Source: Calamus simplicifolius
Taxonomy: Eukaryota > Streptophyta > Magnoliopsida > Arecales > Arecaceae
Direction of reading: 5' to 3'
DNA length: 64,000 nt
Assembly: GCA_900491605.1 (NCBI GenBank)
Contig: UESW01005013.1
Span: 364,353 to 428,352 of the forward strand
Below the pieces are notes generated by a model that was not told where the DNA came from, did not search any database, and was given only the letters and a program-made list of their open reading frames with translations. Both the position numbers and the translations under genes were made by a program. This document shows positions 1 to 9,290 of the stretch, in pieces; within the stretch, counting starts at the first letter, position 1, and each line of letters opens with the position of its first letter.

Positions 1-417
1 CCCTTACACACCACAATAATAAAGTTTGGGCATCAAGCCCTACACATAAGCAATACTGGGGTTACAACAAAATAATGGTCTTGATTTATTTAATAGAAGA
101 TCCATCACCCCAACCATCCATCTTCAACCTCGTGGCTCTGACAAAAATATTGTAAGATTTTTGTGAGCTTACACTCAGTAAGTAAGCCACGTTATACAGT
201 CAAATCATAGCATAGAAATCAATAAGCACATAAATGATTTGCATGCTTAAACATTCCACAAATACTCAAACATGCAATGTAAGTAAACCCACTGTTTATA
301 CTCTCAATGGTAACTGTAAATGTGACCCACGGCCCTGCAATATCTCAATAGTGTACCAACAAGCATCCCCCTACTAAAAGGGTCCAGATACCAGGGTCAC
401 GCCATATCAAAATCCAC
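1..417. other. AT-rich non-coding sequence
   Basis: I see no gene here. The stretch is AT-rich, has no convincing open frame, and leads into the minisatellite that follows. Confidence 0.5.
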
Positions 418-700
418 CAGAACACATACTCTATATGTGTGATGCCACCTCGAACCAAGCAGAACACATCCTCTAGATGTGTGATGCCACCTCATAGAAC
501 TCAGAACACATCCTCTAGATGCGTGATGCCATCTCGAACCCAAGCAGAACACATCCTCTAGACGTGTGAATGGCATAAACAAGCAGAACACGTCCTCTAG
601 ACGTGTAGGTGGCATAAACAAGCAGAACACATCCTCTAGATGTGTGTGTGGCATAAACAAGCAGAACACGTCCTCTAGACGTGTGTGTGGTATGACATGA
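418..700. repeat. Minisatellite of 39-43 bp units, each an imperfect hairpin
   Basis: Seven units begin with cagaacac at about 418, 460, 502, 545, 584, 623 and 662. Spacing is 42-43 bp for the first part and 39 bp for the last. Each unit holds two 7-nt arms around the loop CTCTA, for example ACACATC / GATGTGT. Arms differ between units but mostly stay complementary: ACACATA/TATGTGT, ACACATC/GATGTGT, ACACGTC/GACGTGT. Peptide-like open frames here on the - strand are products of the repetition. Confidence 0.9.
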
Positions 701-1140
701 TAAAGGAGAACCGCAGCGACACATAACAGTACCTCACATCATGCACAAACATATCAATAACATCTCTATATTGCATAAACAATGGATTATACCTACTGAA
801 CAATTGCATGTAATATATCACATCAATATCATAATAACTGCATCTCTCATGCATAGCATCCTCATATGAAATCATAGCACATAAACAACCATGTGTTCAT
901 AATATTCATCTACTTACGATTTAGCCAATCACAATTCTTCATGTCACAATATAATTCACAATTTAAACATTCATATAATGAATAATTTATTAAATACTGA
1001 TAACTGGCTTACTTACCTCAGTACGCAATCCAACAGGTATAAATAAGCTAGTCAGATGTCTGAGTACCTACAGGATCATTTACACAATTAATTTATTAGA
1101 ATACGAATATTAAAATGACCCTTAGAATTTCTACCCAGAC
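701..1140. other. AT-rich non-coding sequence
   Basis: No gene, RNA or transposon signature is recognised. Open frames on the - strand here are short and unlike known proteins. Confidence 0.5.
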
Positions 1141-2332
1141 TAGTTCATGGGCCCTACTTTGGGCTCGAATATCTCCCACTATACATGCCCAATTGGGGAA
1201 GTAAAAATACCCCATGAAACTAGAATTCACCCAGATTCTAGCCATATAAATATTTTACTAATCCCGGCCCATTACGGGGCCCAAAAACTAACCCAAACTT
1301 TCAATGCTGCACGGCCCAAAAGGCCTGAACCGGCCGGCCCAGCCGGCCCGGTTCAACGCAAAGCCGCCCGATCCAACCCCCGCTCCCCTGTTTTGCCCGA
1401 AACAGGGGACAGCCTCTGGCCGGAGGCCAGGGCCACCGCCGGCCTAATCCCGTCCGGCCCAGTCACCGGAGGCCGGGCCGAAGCCGGCCGCCGCCGCGGC
1501 CGGCCTCCTTCCTCCCTCCCTCTCTCTCAATTTCTCTCCCTCTCTCTTTCTCTCCGCTGCTCCCGCATGAAATTCTCCGCGCCAACGTCGAATCCAGCTA
1601 AATTGGGGCCAATTCGGCCACCGTTGGCCGGACCAGAGCCGGCCGCCGCCGCGGCTGGCCTCCCCTCTCTCTCTCTCTCCTTAATTCTCTCTCTCTCTCC
1701 CTCTCTTTCTCTCTTTTTCTCCCGCACAGTGCGCACGGTGCCGGAAGCTCGGCCGGCCACCAGGGCTGGCCGGACCTCCATCGGATGCACGCCCGGTACT
1801 GGTGGAGGTCACCGGCCAATCCTCAGGCCCGGCTAGGCGACGAGCACGCCGCCGGGCCCAAACCAAGGATCGGCACAGTGAACCGTGCCGATCGCTCTCT
1901 CTGGTTCTCTCGCGTTCTCTCTGTCTCTCTCTCTCTCTCTGGACCAGGGGATTACCTGATGGATGAAGTGCGCCAGTGTGAAGGAAGGAGTCCTCCTCCT
2001 TCCTATTTAATCACCTGTGCAGCGCTTCGGATCGGGGGTTTTTCGGAAGACTAAGCACTTCACCTGGAGCGAAGCGTCAGTCCGGGGAACCCAACAGTCT
2101 GGAGCTTGGTTCATCTGAACCAAGCCTGGTTCATCTGAACCAAGCCTGGTTCGTTTGAACCGGGTACTACAAGGATAGTTTAGATTTTTTTTTTTAAAAT
2201 GAGGGGATGGTGTGGAGTGCAATTCGAGCGGTGCAAATAGTAATTTTCAAAGACAAGTTATGTCGTATAGGATTTTTAATTTTAATAATATTTTTTAATA
2301 ACTATTTTTTAAAATAGGCTAACTTTTAAACT
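1141..2332. other. GC-rich, CT-microsatellite-rich block of unknown origin
   Basis: Composition changes sharply at about 1140. From 1260 to 1500 the sequence is dense in GGCC and CCGGCC palindromes. CT microsatellites follow at about 1505-1560, 1660-1735 and 1905-1942. A TATTTAA-like element at about 2004 precedes GC-rich sequence, so this could be a promoter or LTR fragment. An open frame at 1147-1836 is Pro/Arg/Ser-rich low-complexity peptide and is not called as a gene. No LTR partner lies in the window. Confidence 0.45.
2104..2166. repeat. Three 20-bp repeats, each a GGTTC/GAACC hairpin
   Basis: GGTTC at 2108, 2128 and 2148 is each followed by a 4-nt loop and GAACC. The third unit changes the loop but keeps both arms. 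Confidence 0.8.
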
Positions 2333-2496
2333 TGTTGAGGGGTAAAATCACTGTTGCATTAATAATCATGCAAGGGGTTAGGATTAGCCCTGACTCCCAC
2401 TTGCTGTGCAGTACTCATTAGAGATGAATCAGCCTCAGTGGGTCGAGGCGCTTTAGCCCCTCGGCGAGCCAAGGATTCCCAAGGCTCGGATCACAT

Positions 2497-2760
2497 CTCT
2501 TGGCCTCAGCCGAGCTATCCCTGTTTCTCGGCCTTAGCCGAGCTATCCCCTTCTCTCGGCCTCAGCCGAGTTATCCCTATTTCTCGGCCTTAGCCGAGCT
2601 ATCCCCGTCTCTCGGCCTCAGCCGAGCTATTGACGTCAGCTATTGACATCTCTCGGCCTTAGCCGAGCTATCCTTGTTTCTCGGCCTTAGCCGAGCTATC
2701 CCTGTTTCTCGGTCCCAGCCGAGCTATCACATCTCTCGGCCTCCGCCGAGCTATTCCTAT
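2497..2760. repeat. LTR array of about nine 28-bp palindromic units
   Basis: Each unit carries CTCGGC, a 4-nt loop (CTTA, CTCA, TCCC or CTCC), then GCCGAG, followed by ctatcc. The array lies in the U3 part of the LTR, upstream of the TATA position, so it may act as a promoter or enhancer module. That role is inferred. Confidence 0.85.
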
Positions 2761-3020
2761 TCACCGTGCCCCAGCCAGACCCGGGCACTCAAGCACCTTT
2801 GCGGAATCCGGTGCGGGAGAGTTTAGACAAAAATCATACCCGAGAGTGGCCTAAAGCCCTAGAGCCTACACCGTCTCCGAATCTCAAGATATCAACCAGC
2901 TCTCCCAGCCATCGATCCTCTAACTAACAAGATATGAATCTTACTGACCTCATAACAAACCGGATTTGAATCCTAACAGCTTTCGGACCCACGACGCCCC
3001 CAAAGAATCAGGTGATCCTC

Positions 3021-3028
3021 TACAAATA
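3021..3028 (+). promoter_or_regulatory. Degenerate TATA box of the 5' LTR
   Basis: The sequence TACAAATA aligns with TATAAATA at 36721 in the 3' LTR. One T-to-C change weakens the box in the 5' copy that would drive the element. Confidence 0.6.
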
Positions 3029-3345
3029 GAACCATCTTCCGACTTCTCAGGTATGCGCACTTGCTTACTGGCCCACTCTCCCTCTACCTCTGCTCACCCC
3101 TTTCCACCATTAACGCTCTGCTCGGAGCTCTCGAAAGGCCATCCTGGAGAGACTCTTCAGCGAGAGCCTTCTCCTCACATTTGTTGATTATTGATCTCCG
3201 CTGACTTGAGCGTCGGATGGTCTTCCGCGGAGGGCCACCCCTAACGCCTCTCGCGTGAGGACTGTTTTGAGGTCCGCCCAGGAGGAAGCCCATCCTGAAG
3301 TCCGATCGTGCCCGAGTCAGAGGACAGATTTCGGCAGCAACAAAT

Positions 3346-3362
3346 TGGCGCTAGAGGAAGGG
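3346..3362 (+). promoter_or_regulatory. Candidate primer-binding site
   Basis: TGGCGCTAGAGGAAGGG starts 3 bp after the 5' LTR. A tRNA primer site is expected here and should begin with TGG, the complement of the tRNA CCA end. I cannot assign the tRNA. Confidence 0.6.
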
Positions 3363-3427
3363 TCCTCAAGTCCCATAAACTTGTGATCCAGGAGATAAGG
3401 ATCTCGATTTGAAAGAGAACTCCTCCC

Positions 3428-4740
3428 ATGGCCAATCGAAGAAAGGCTACCTCCGAAGCCCGGGATCAGGTCGCCTCCCAAAGACCTGATCCGGTGAGCA
3501 GCGTAGCGCCACCACTACCGCCAGTTGAAACTCCATCACCACCAGCAGCCCAAGTGACGCAGGATGAGTTTGCCTCGCTGGTCTAGCAGGTCCAAGCTCT
3601 GGCCCACCTGATCCAGGGGCACTTTGAAGCCCCCCATCTGGCTGCGCCTACTCCGCACCTTCCTGAGGAGAACGCGGCCCCTGTTCATCCAGCGATCTCT
3701 TCTTTCGGCCCGCATGGGGTTGTAGGCCCCCCTCGTCGCCCTAGGGAAGCTGAGCCAGCCCCCCAAGGGGTCTACGGCAAGAATCTTCCCTGATATCGGC
3801 AGGCCCGATCCCTTTCTCCGGTGTTCTCTCATCACGACTCGACGCCGTATCATTTCTCTCCTTGCCCAGCTCCTCCTGCTATGCCTGAGGAGATCCGCCA
3901 ACAACTCCGAGAGATGCATCAGGAGTTGGATGCCGCCAAGCAAGCCCATCCACTTTAGCATAAAGCGGAGCAGGGCATTCAATGCCTTGAAACCAGGTTC
4001 TGTTGGTTCATTTGATGAGCTGAGCCACCTCTTCATCAACCAGTTCGTCAGCAGCCATCGTCACCAGCAGAGATCCAATCCCTTTCCGAGGTTAAGCAGA
4101 GAGAGGGGGAGTCCTTGAAGAAATATCTCGGCCATTTCAATACGGCCATGCTGGAAGTGGACCACCTTAATCATGAGGTGGCCATGTCCGCCCTAGCAGG
4201 CGGAGTGTTGAAGGAGAGTGACTTTTACCTGGCGTTGGAGGTCAGCTACCCTCCAAACCTCTCCGATATGATGGCCCTGGCGGACAAGTATGCCAGAGTC
4301 GAGGAATCGCAGAGGGCTGCCCGTACTGAGCTGACAAGGAAAAAGGAGTCTAAGGGCTCCGACAAGCACCGATCCGCCCGCCAGCAGAGCCCACCTCGCC
4401 GCCAAAGGGTTCCTCCGCCACCACCAAGGAACCGCACCCGGAGCCCGCCTAGGAGGTTCAACCGGTTCACCCCGCTCACCGCCCCAAGGGCGGAGATCCT
4501 CATGGAGATAGAGCGTTAGCTCCCTCGGCTACCTCCTCTCCGAGGGAATGCGACCTGGAGAGACCCCACCAAATATTGCCGCTACCACCGGGACCACGGC
4601 CACGACACCGAGGAGTGCTGGCAGCTAAAGAACGAAATCAAGAGGCTCATCCAGTGGGGTAGGCTGGACCAATTCAGGAGAGTGCCCGAGCCAAGGAATG
4701 GGGGCGACCGCTAGCCTGAGCCCCAGCAGCCTCCTCCTCC
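3428..4740 (+). pseudogene. gag of the Tat gypsy element, decayed
   Basis: Gag would form the nucleocapsid particle around the element RNA. The frame opens with ATG at 3428 and the protein starts MANRRKATSEA. A Gag core is recognisable at about 3990-4320, with SFDELSHLFINQFVSSHRH followed after a frame change by KKYLGHFNTAMLEVDHLN. A CCHC-like knuckle (CRYHRDHGHDTEEC) lies near 4580-4620. In-frame stops fall at about 3583, 3956, 4517 and 4711. The sequence joining the Pro-rich N-terminus to LKPGSVG near 3990 looks too short for a full Gag core, so an internal deletion is likely. It cannot encode a full protein. Confidence 0.85.
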
Positions 4741-4768
4741 GAATCCTCCAGTCGCCGGCCACATCAAT

Positions 4769-5278
4769 GTGATCGAGGCGGTTGGTAGTCCGTCGAGCTG
4801 GCGGGACGATGAAGAAGGTTCAGCTCCAAAGAAAGCGCAGACTAACGAGCTCTCCTTCTCCGACAACGACCTCCAGAAGATACAGTTCCCGCATGACGAT
4901 GCGTTAGTTATATCTCTCAATCTGAACAACTATGACATAGACCGGATCCTTATTGATAGTGGGAGCTCTGTCAATGTTTTGTATCTTGATATGTTTGTGA
5001 AGATGAAACTGCTCATGAAGAATCTTCGAGCCGTGGACTCCACTCTAATGGGGTTCACCGACGATGTTATTACCCCAGAGGGGGTCGTGACCTTGACAGT
5101 CCGCGTGGGAACTTGGCCCTGCGTTGCCACTGTTCATACAAATTTTTTAGTGATCAAGCTTCGGTCGCCCTACAATGCAATCTTTGGGAGACCCGGCCTG
5201 ATGTCCCTTAAAGCCGCTGTCTCCATCCCGCATCTAGCAATGAAGTTCCCTACCGGATGGGGAGTGGGAGTAGTTTGA
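4769..5278 (+). pseudogene. Aspartic protease region of gypsy pol
   Basis: This part of the polyprotein would process Gag-Pol. The active-site signature ILIDSGSSVNVLYLDMF lies at about 4948-4998. The flap and C-terminal part include YNAIFGRPGLMSLKAAVS, typical of plant Ty3/gypsy proteases. The frame is open for about 170 codons and ends at a TGA at 5276. The domain itself looks intact, but it is cut off from RT by that stop. Confidence 0.9.
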
Positions 5279-6262
5279 GGAAACCAAGGTATAGCTTGGC
5301 AATGCTTCATTACCAGCCTTCAGTCCAAACTGCCTGAAGTTAATGAACTGGACGCTCGAAAGGATTTTATCGAGCAACGAGGAGAACCAACCGAAGAGCT
5401 GGAGGAGGTACCGCTGGACAAATCTTGGCCCGACCGAACCGTATGGATCGGGTCACTACTGAAAGGGAAGCTCCGGCTGGAGCTGATTGACTTTCTCCGA
5501 AGGAATGCTGATGTCTTCGCCTGGTCCGCTTCTGATATGCCTGAAATTAGCCCAGACGTTCTCGTCCATCATCTTAATGTGGACGAAATGTCCCGGCCCG
5601 TGAAGCAGAAGAAAAGAAGCTTCGCCCCAGAGCGACAGAAGGCAGTTGAGGAAGAAGTTGACAAGCTCATCAAGGCAAATTTCATTCGGAAGGTAAATTA
5701 TCCGAGCTGACTGTCCAATGTTGTCATGGTAAAGAAGTCGAACGGTAAATGACGGATCTGCATCGACTTCACCAACCTCAATAAAGCATGCCCGAAGGAC
5801 AGATTCCCTCTCCCTCGGATCGACCAGCTCGTAGATGCTACTTCAGGTCATCAGATGCTGACCTTCATGGACGCATATTCGGGCTACAACCAAATCCGAA
5901 TGGTGCCCGAGGATGAAGAAAAGATTGCCTTCATAACCGACCAAGGTACTTATTGTTACCGTGTCATGCCTTTTGGTCTGAAAAATGCATGTGCTACTTA
6001 CCAAAGGCTGGTTAACAAAGTCTTCAAGGAGCAAATCGGTCGAAACATGGAGGTATATGTTGACGACATACTGGTCAAAAGCAAAGAAGCATATTAGCAT
6101 ATTGAGGATCTCTCTGAAAGCTTTGTGACGCTCTAAAAATATCAGATGAAGCTCAACCCAACTAAGTGCACCTTCGGTGTCAACTCTGGGAAGTTCCTGG
6201 GCTTCATGGTTTCTCAGCGGGGCATTGAGGCCAATCCACAGAAGATTCAAGCCCTTCGGTAA
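5279..6262 (+). pseudogene. Reverse transcriptase region of gypsy pol
   Basis: The domain would copy the element RNA into DNA. Visible blocks in order are VVMVKKSNGK near 5730, CIDFTNLNKACPKDRFPLP near 5760-5816, FMDAYSGYNQI near 5865, VMPFGLKNACATYQRLVNK near 5965 and the catalytic YVDDILVK near 6055-6080. Stops interrupt it at about 5708, 5749, 6095, 6134 and 6260. Several are at positions where relatives have Trp or Gln. The catalytic Asp pair is kept. Confidence 0.92.
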
Positions 6263-6834
6263 ATGGCACCCCCGGCATCCGTCAAAGAGGTCCAGCGCCT
6301 GACTGGAAGGATTGCGGCCCTCAACTGCTTCGTGGCTCGGTCGGCCGAGAGATGCCTTCCTTTCTTTAAAGCTCTCCGATCTGCCAAGAATTTCCAATGG
6401 CCCCCCGAGTGTCAGAAATCGTTCGAGGACCTCAAGAGATATCTCGGCTCTCCACCCCTCCTCAGCAGTCCTAATCCAGGGGAAATGTTATTTCTGTACT
6501 TAGCATTTTCGAAAGGCGCAGTTGGCTCAGTGTTGGTCAGAGAAGAGAACAAGACCCAAAAGCCAATCTATTATGTCAGCAAGCTGCTCCAGGATGCCGA
6601 GACAAGATACTCCCGGATCGAGAAGTTGGTTTTGGCCTTGGTAACGTTGGTTTGGAGGTTGCGGCCATATTTCCAAGCGCATTCTGTGATGGTCCTGACC
6701 GACCAACCCATCAAGGCGGTGGTCCATCGTCCGAAGACATCAGGGAGAATGGCCAAATGGGCCATCGAGTTAAGCGAGCATGATATCCGATACCAACCTC
6801 GCCCGGCCATCAAAGCCTAGGTTCTAGCTGATTT
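6263..6834 (+). pseudogene. RNase H domain of gypsy pol
   Basis: This is the RNase H that directly follows RT in Ty3/gypsy elements. Recognisable segments are KSFEDLKRYLGSPPLLSSP, KPIYYVSKLLQDAETRYS, EKLVLALV, a VLTDQPI block with the expected Asp, and VLADFLLE just past a TAG at 6818. The frame is open from 6263 to 6820. The first catalytic position in LAFSKGAVGSVL lacks an obvious acidic residue. Confidence 0.85.
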
Positions 6835-7522
6835 CCTCCTCGAATGTACCATCCCGGAGGATGGCTCGACTTCGGACTCTTCTAAGCATCCAAGATCAGA
6901 CGCCCTATGGCTACTCCACATCGACAGATTATCTAATGCCAATGGCTCCAGCACTGGCTTAATCCTCGCCAGCCTAGAAGGGGCAACCTTCGAGTATGGC
7001 GTTCGCTTCTCCTTTCCAGCCTCCAACAATGAAGCCGAATATGAAGCTCTGCTCTCTAGACTCCAAATCGCCCGTGACCTTAAAGTGTAGATGCTGAATG
7101 CCTTTACCAGCTCTCAATTGGTAGCCGGTCATGTGCGGGGCGAGTTCGAGGCCTGGGAGCCGAACATGATTCGGTATCTTCAACAGGTGCAGGACTTACT
7201 TTCCCATTTTTCTGAATTTGAAGTCATTCAGATCCCAAGGTCCCAGAATGCACGAGCCGATCTATTGTCTCGGCTGGCAACTGTGGATTCCGAGCGAAAG
7301 TTTCCCCTGGAGATTCTTGAAAAGCCTAGCATCACGGAGGCTGACCGAGTGAAGCAGGTCGAGGTCGAACCATTTTGGTTCGACCCCATACTGAAGTATC
7401 TTAAAAAAGGGTCGCTCCCGGCCGACCGAAAGGAAGCGAGTAAGCTAAAATTGCAAGCCACCCACTATGTGCTGATCGAGGACCAGCTGTATAAACAATT
7501 CTTTTCCATGCCGTTTACTTAA
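6835..7522 (+). pseudogene. Second RNase H domain (Tat lineage) and linker to integrase
   Basis: Tat elements carry a second, archaeal-type RNase H after the usual one. Here it shows LLHIDRLSNANGSSTG near 6913-6960, SNNEAEYEALLSRLQIA near 7024-7075, SSQLVAGHV near 7110 and RSQNARADLLSRLA near 7240-7280. The block that usually reads DSQLV has Ser in place of Asp, so one catalytic residue looks lost. A stop at 7088 splits the domain. The linker continues to a TAA at 7520. Confidence 0.85.
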
Positions 7523-8256
7523 GTGCCTTCGCCCATCTGAAGCTGATTATGCTCTTCGGGAGGTACATGAGGGAATCTACGGCAACCATCTGGGGAGCTG
7601 GTCCTTATGCCATAAGGTGCTGCGCCAGGGATATTATTGGCCCACCATGCAAAAGGATGCTGACGATCTCGTCCGAGCTTGTAACCCATGTCAAAGACAT
7701 TCCAACATCCAGAGGCTCCCCTCCACCAGCTTAGTCCCTATTTCCTCCGCTTGGCCCTTTGCTAAATGGGGGATGGATATTCTTGGCCCTTTTCCCTCGC
7801 CACTGGACAAAGAAAGTTCTTGTTTGTCACCATCGACTACTTCACCAAGTGGGTGGAGGCCGAGGCCGTTGCCTAGATAACTGAAGCTCGGGCCAGGGAC
7901 TTCGTATGGAGGTCCATTATTTATCGCTTCGGCCTTCCGCATACTATTATCACCGATAATGGCAAGCAGTTCGACAACCCAAAGTTCCGAGGTTTCTGCG
8001 AGGAGCATGGAATCTTCCACCGCCTTACGTCGGTAGGGCATCTGCAAGCCAACGGAGAAGCCGAAGTAACTAATCGGATCCTGCTTTAAGGGATTAAGGC
8101 TCGGCTTGCCAGAGCCCGAGGCAAATGGGCGGATGAACTTCATCATGTCTTATGGGCCTACCGCACCACCCAAAGAATCCCCACTGGTGAGACCCCATTC
8201 CGGATGGCCTTCGGCATGAAAGCTGTCATCCCTATGAAGATAGGGCTTCCTTCTCT
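7523..8256 (+). pseudogene. Integrase of gypsy pol, N-terminal and catalytic part, cut by CACTA insertion
   Basis: Integrase would insert the DNA copy into the genome. The HHCC finger runs from about 7560 to 7700 (EVHEGIYGNH, then CNPCQRHS). The catalytic core shows the first Asp in IDYFTKWVE near 7833-7857, the second in TDNGKQFDNP near 7953 and the Glu in NGEAEVTNRI near 8052-8080. Frames change near 7795, and stops lie at about 7876 and 8088. The reading stops at 8256, where the CACTA transposon begins. It resumes at 18174. Confidence 0.92.
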
Positions 8257-9290
8257 CACTACAAGAAAATATTGAATTAGCGACGCAAATTTAGCGACGC
8301 ATCATTGCGTCGCTAAATTGCGACCACTTTGCGACGCCTCCGTGACAACAAAACATTGCGACACAATTAGCGATTCATTAACGACTCAATAAACCAGAAA
8401 ATCAAAAAAAATTAATTTTTTTATTTAGCGACGTAAATAATGCATTGCAATATTTTTAAATTAATTTTTTATAAAATATAAATATGAAAAAAAATATTGC
8501 GACGTAACTCAGTGCGTCGCAATATTTTTAAAAGAATTAAATAAGTTAAATAGCGACGCATTAGCGACGTAATAAACAAAAAAATTAAAAAAATTATTTT
8601 TAATTTAGTGATGCACCAATTGTGTCGCAAATAATTTAAATAAAATTAATTTTTATAAAAAATAAATATTAGAAAAAAATATTGCGACGCAACTCAGTGC
8701 GATGCAATGTTTTTTAAAAAATTAAATATGTTAAATAGCAACGCATTAGCGACGCAATAAACCAGAAAATTAGAAAAATTATTTTTTTAATTTAGTGACG
8801 CAATAACTGCATTGCAATTATTTTAAATAAAATTAATTTTATAAAGAATAAATTTAAGAAAAAATAATTACATGCAACACAGTGCATCGCAATGTTTTTA
8901 AAAAATTTAATTATATTAAATAGCGATGCATTAGCGACGCAATAAACCAGAAAATTAGGAAAATTATTTTTAATTTAGTAACGCAATAATTGCATCGTAA
9001 TTATTTTAAATAAAATAAATTTTTATAAAATATTATGAGAAAAAATATTGCGACGCAATTCAGTGCATCGTAATATTTTTAAAAAAATTAATTATGTTAA
9101 ATAGCGACGCATTAGCGATGCAATAAACCAGTAAATTAGAAAAATTATGTTTTAATTTAGTGACGCACTTGTTGCGTCGCAATTATTTTAAATAAAATTA
9201 ATTTTTATATAATATAATTATCATATTAAAAAATTACGACGCAACCCTTTGCATCGCAATGTTTTTTAAAAAATTAATTATGTTAAATAG
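8257..9290. repeat. Left TIR and subterminal repeats (about 184-bp units)
   Basis: After the 9-bp CACTACAAG end come five AT-rich units of 181-186 bp. Each starts with a form of TAGCGACGCATTAGCGACGC, at about 8551, 8735, 8921, 9102 and 9288. The core GCGACGCA and its inverse TGCGTCGC recur throughout. In En/Spm elements such subterminal motifs are bound by the TnpA protein; that role here is inferred. Confidence 0.85.

Larger units (their letters stand above)
2333..3342 (+). repeat. 5' LTR of the gypsy element (1,010 bp)
   Basis: It begins TGTTGAGG and ends GCAACA, and matches 35952-37043 along its whole length. In the last ~530 bp I count roughly 37 differences between the LTRs, mostly transitions, about 7%. 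It is 82 bp shorter than the 3' LTR because it has fewer 28-bp palindromic repeats. Its TATA-box position reads TACAAATA. Confidence 0.95.

Noticed and set aside
418..700. CRISPR-like direct repeats
   Set aside because: The spacers are not unique; units are near-identical tandem copies, and the DNA is clearly plant nuclear.
1147..1836. 229-codon open frame
   Set aside because: Pro/Arg/Ser-rich low-complexity translation of GC- and CT-rich repeats, with open frames on the other strand too.
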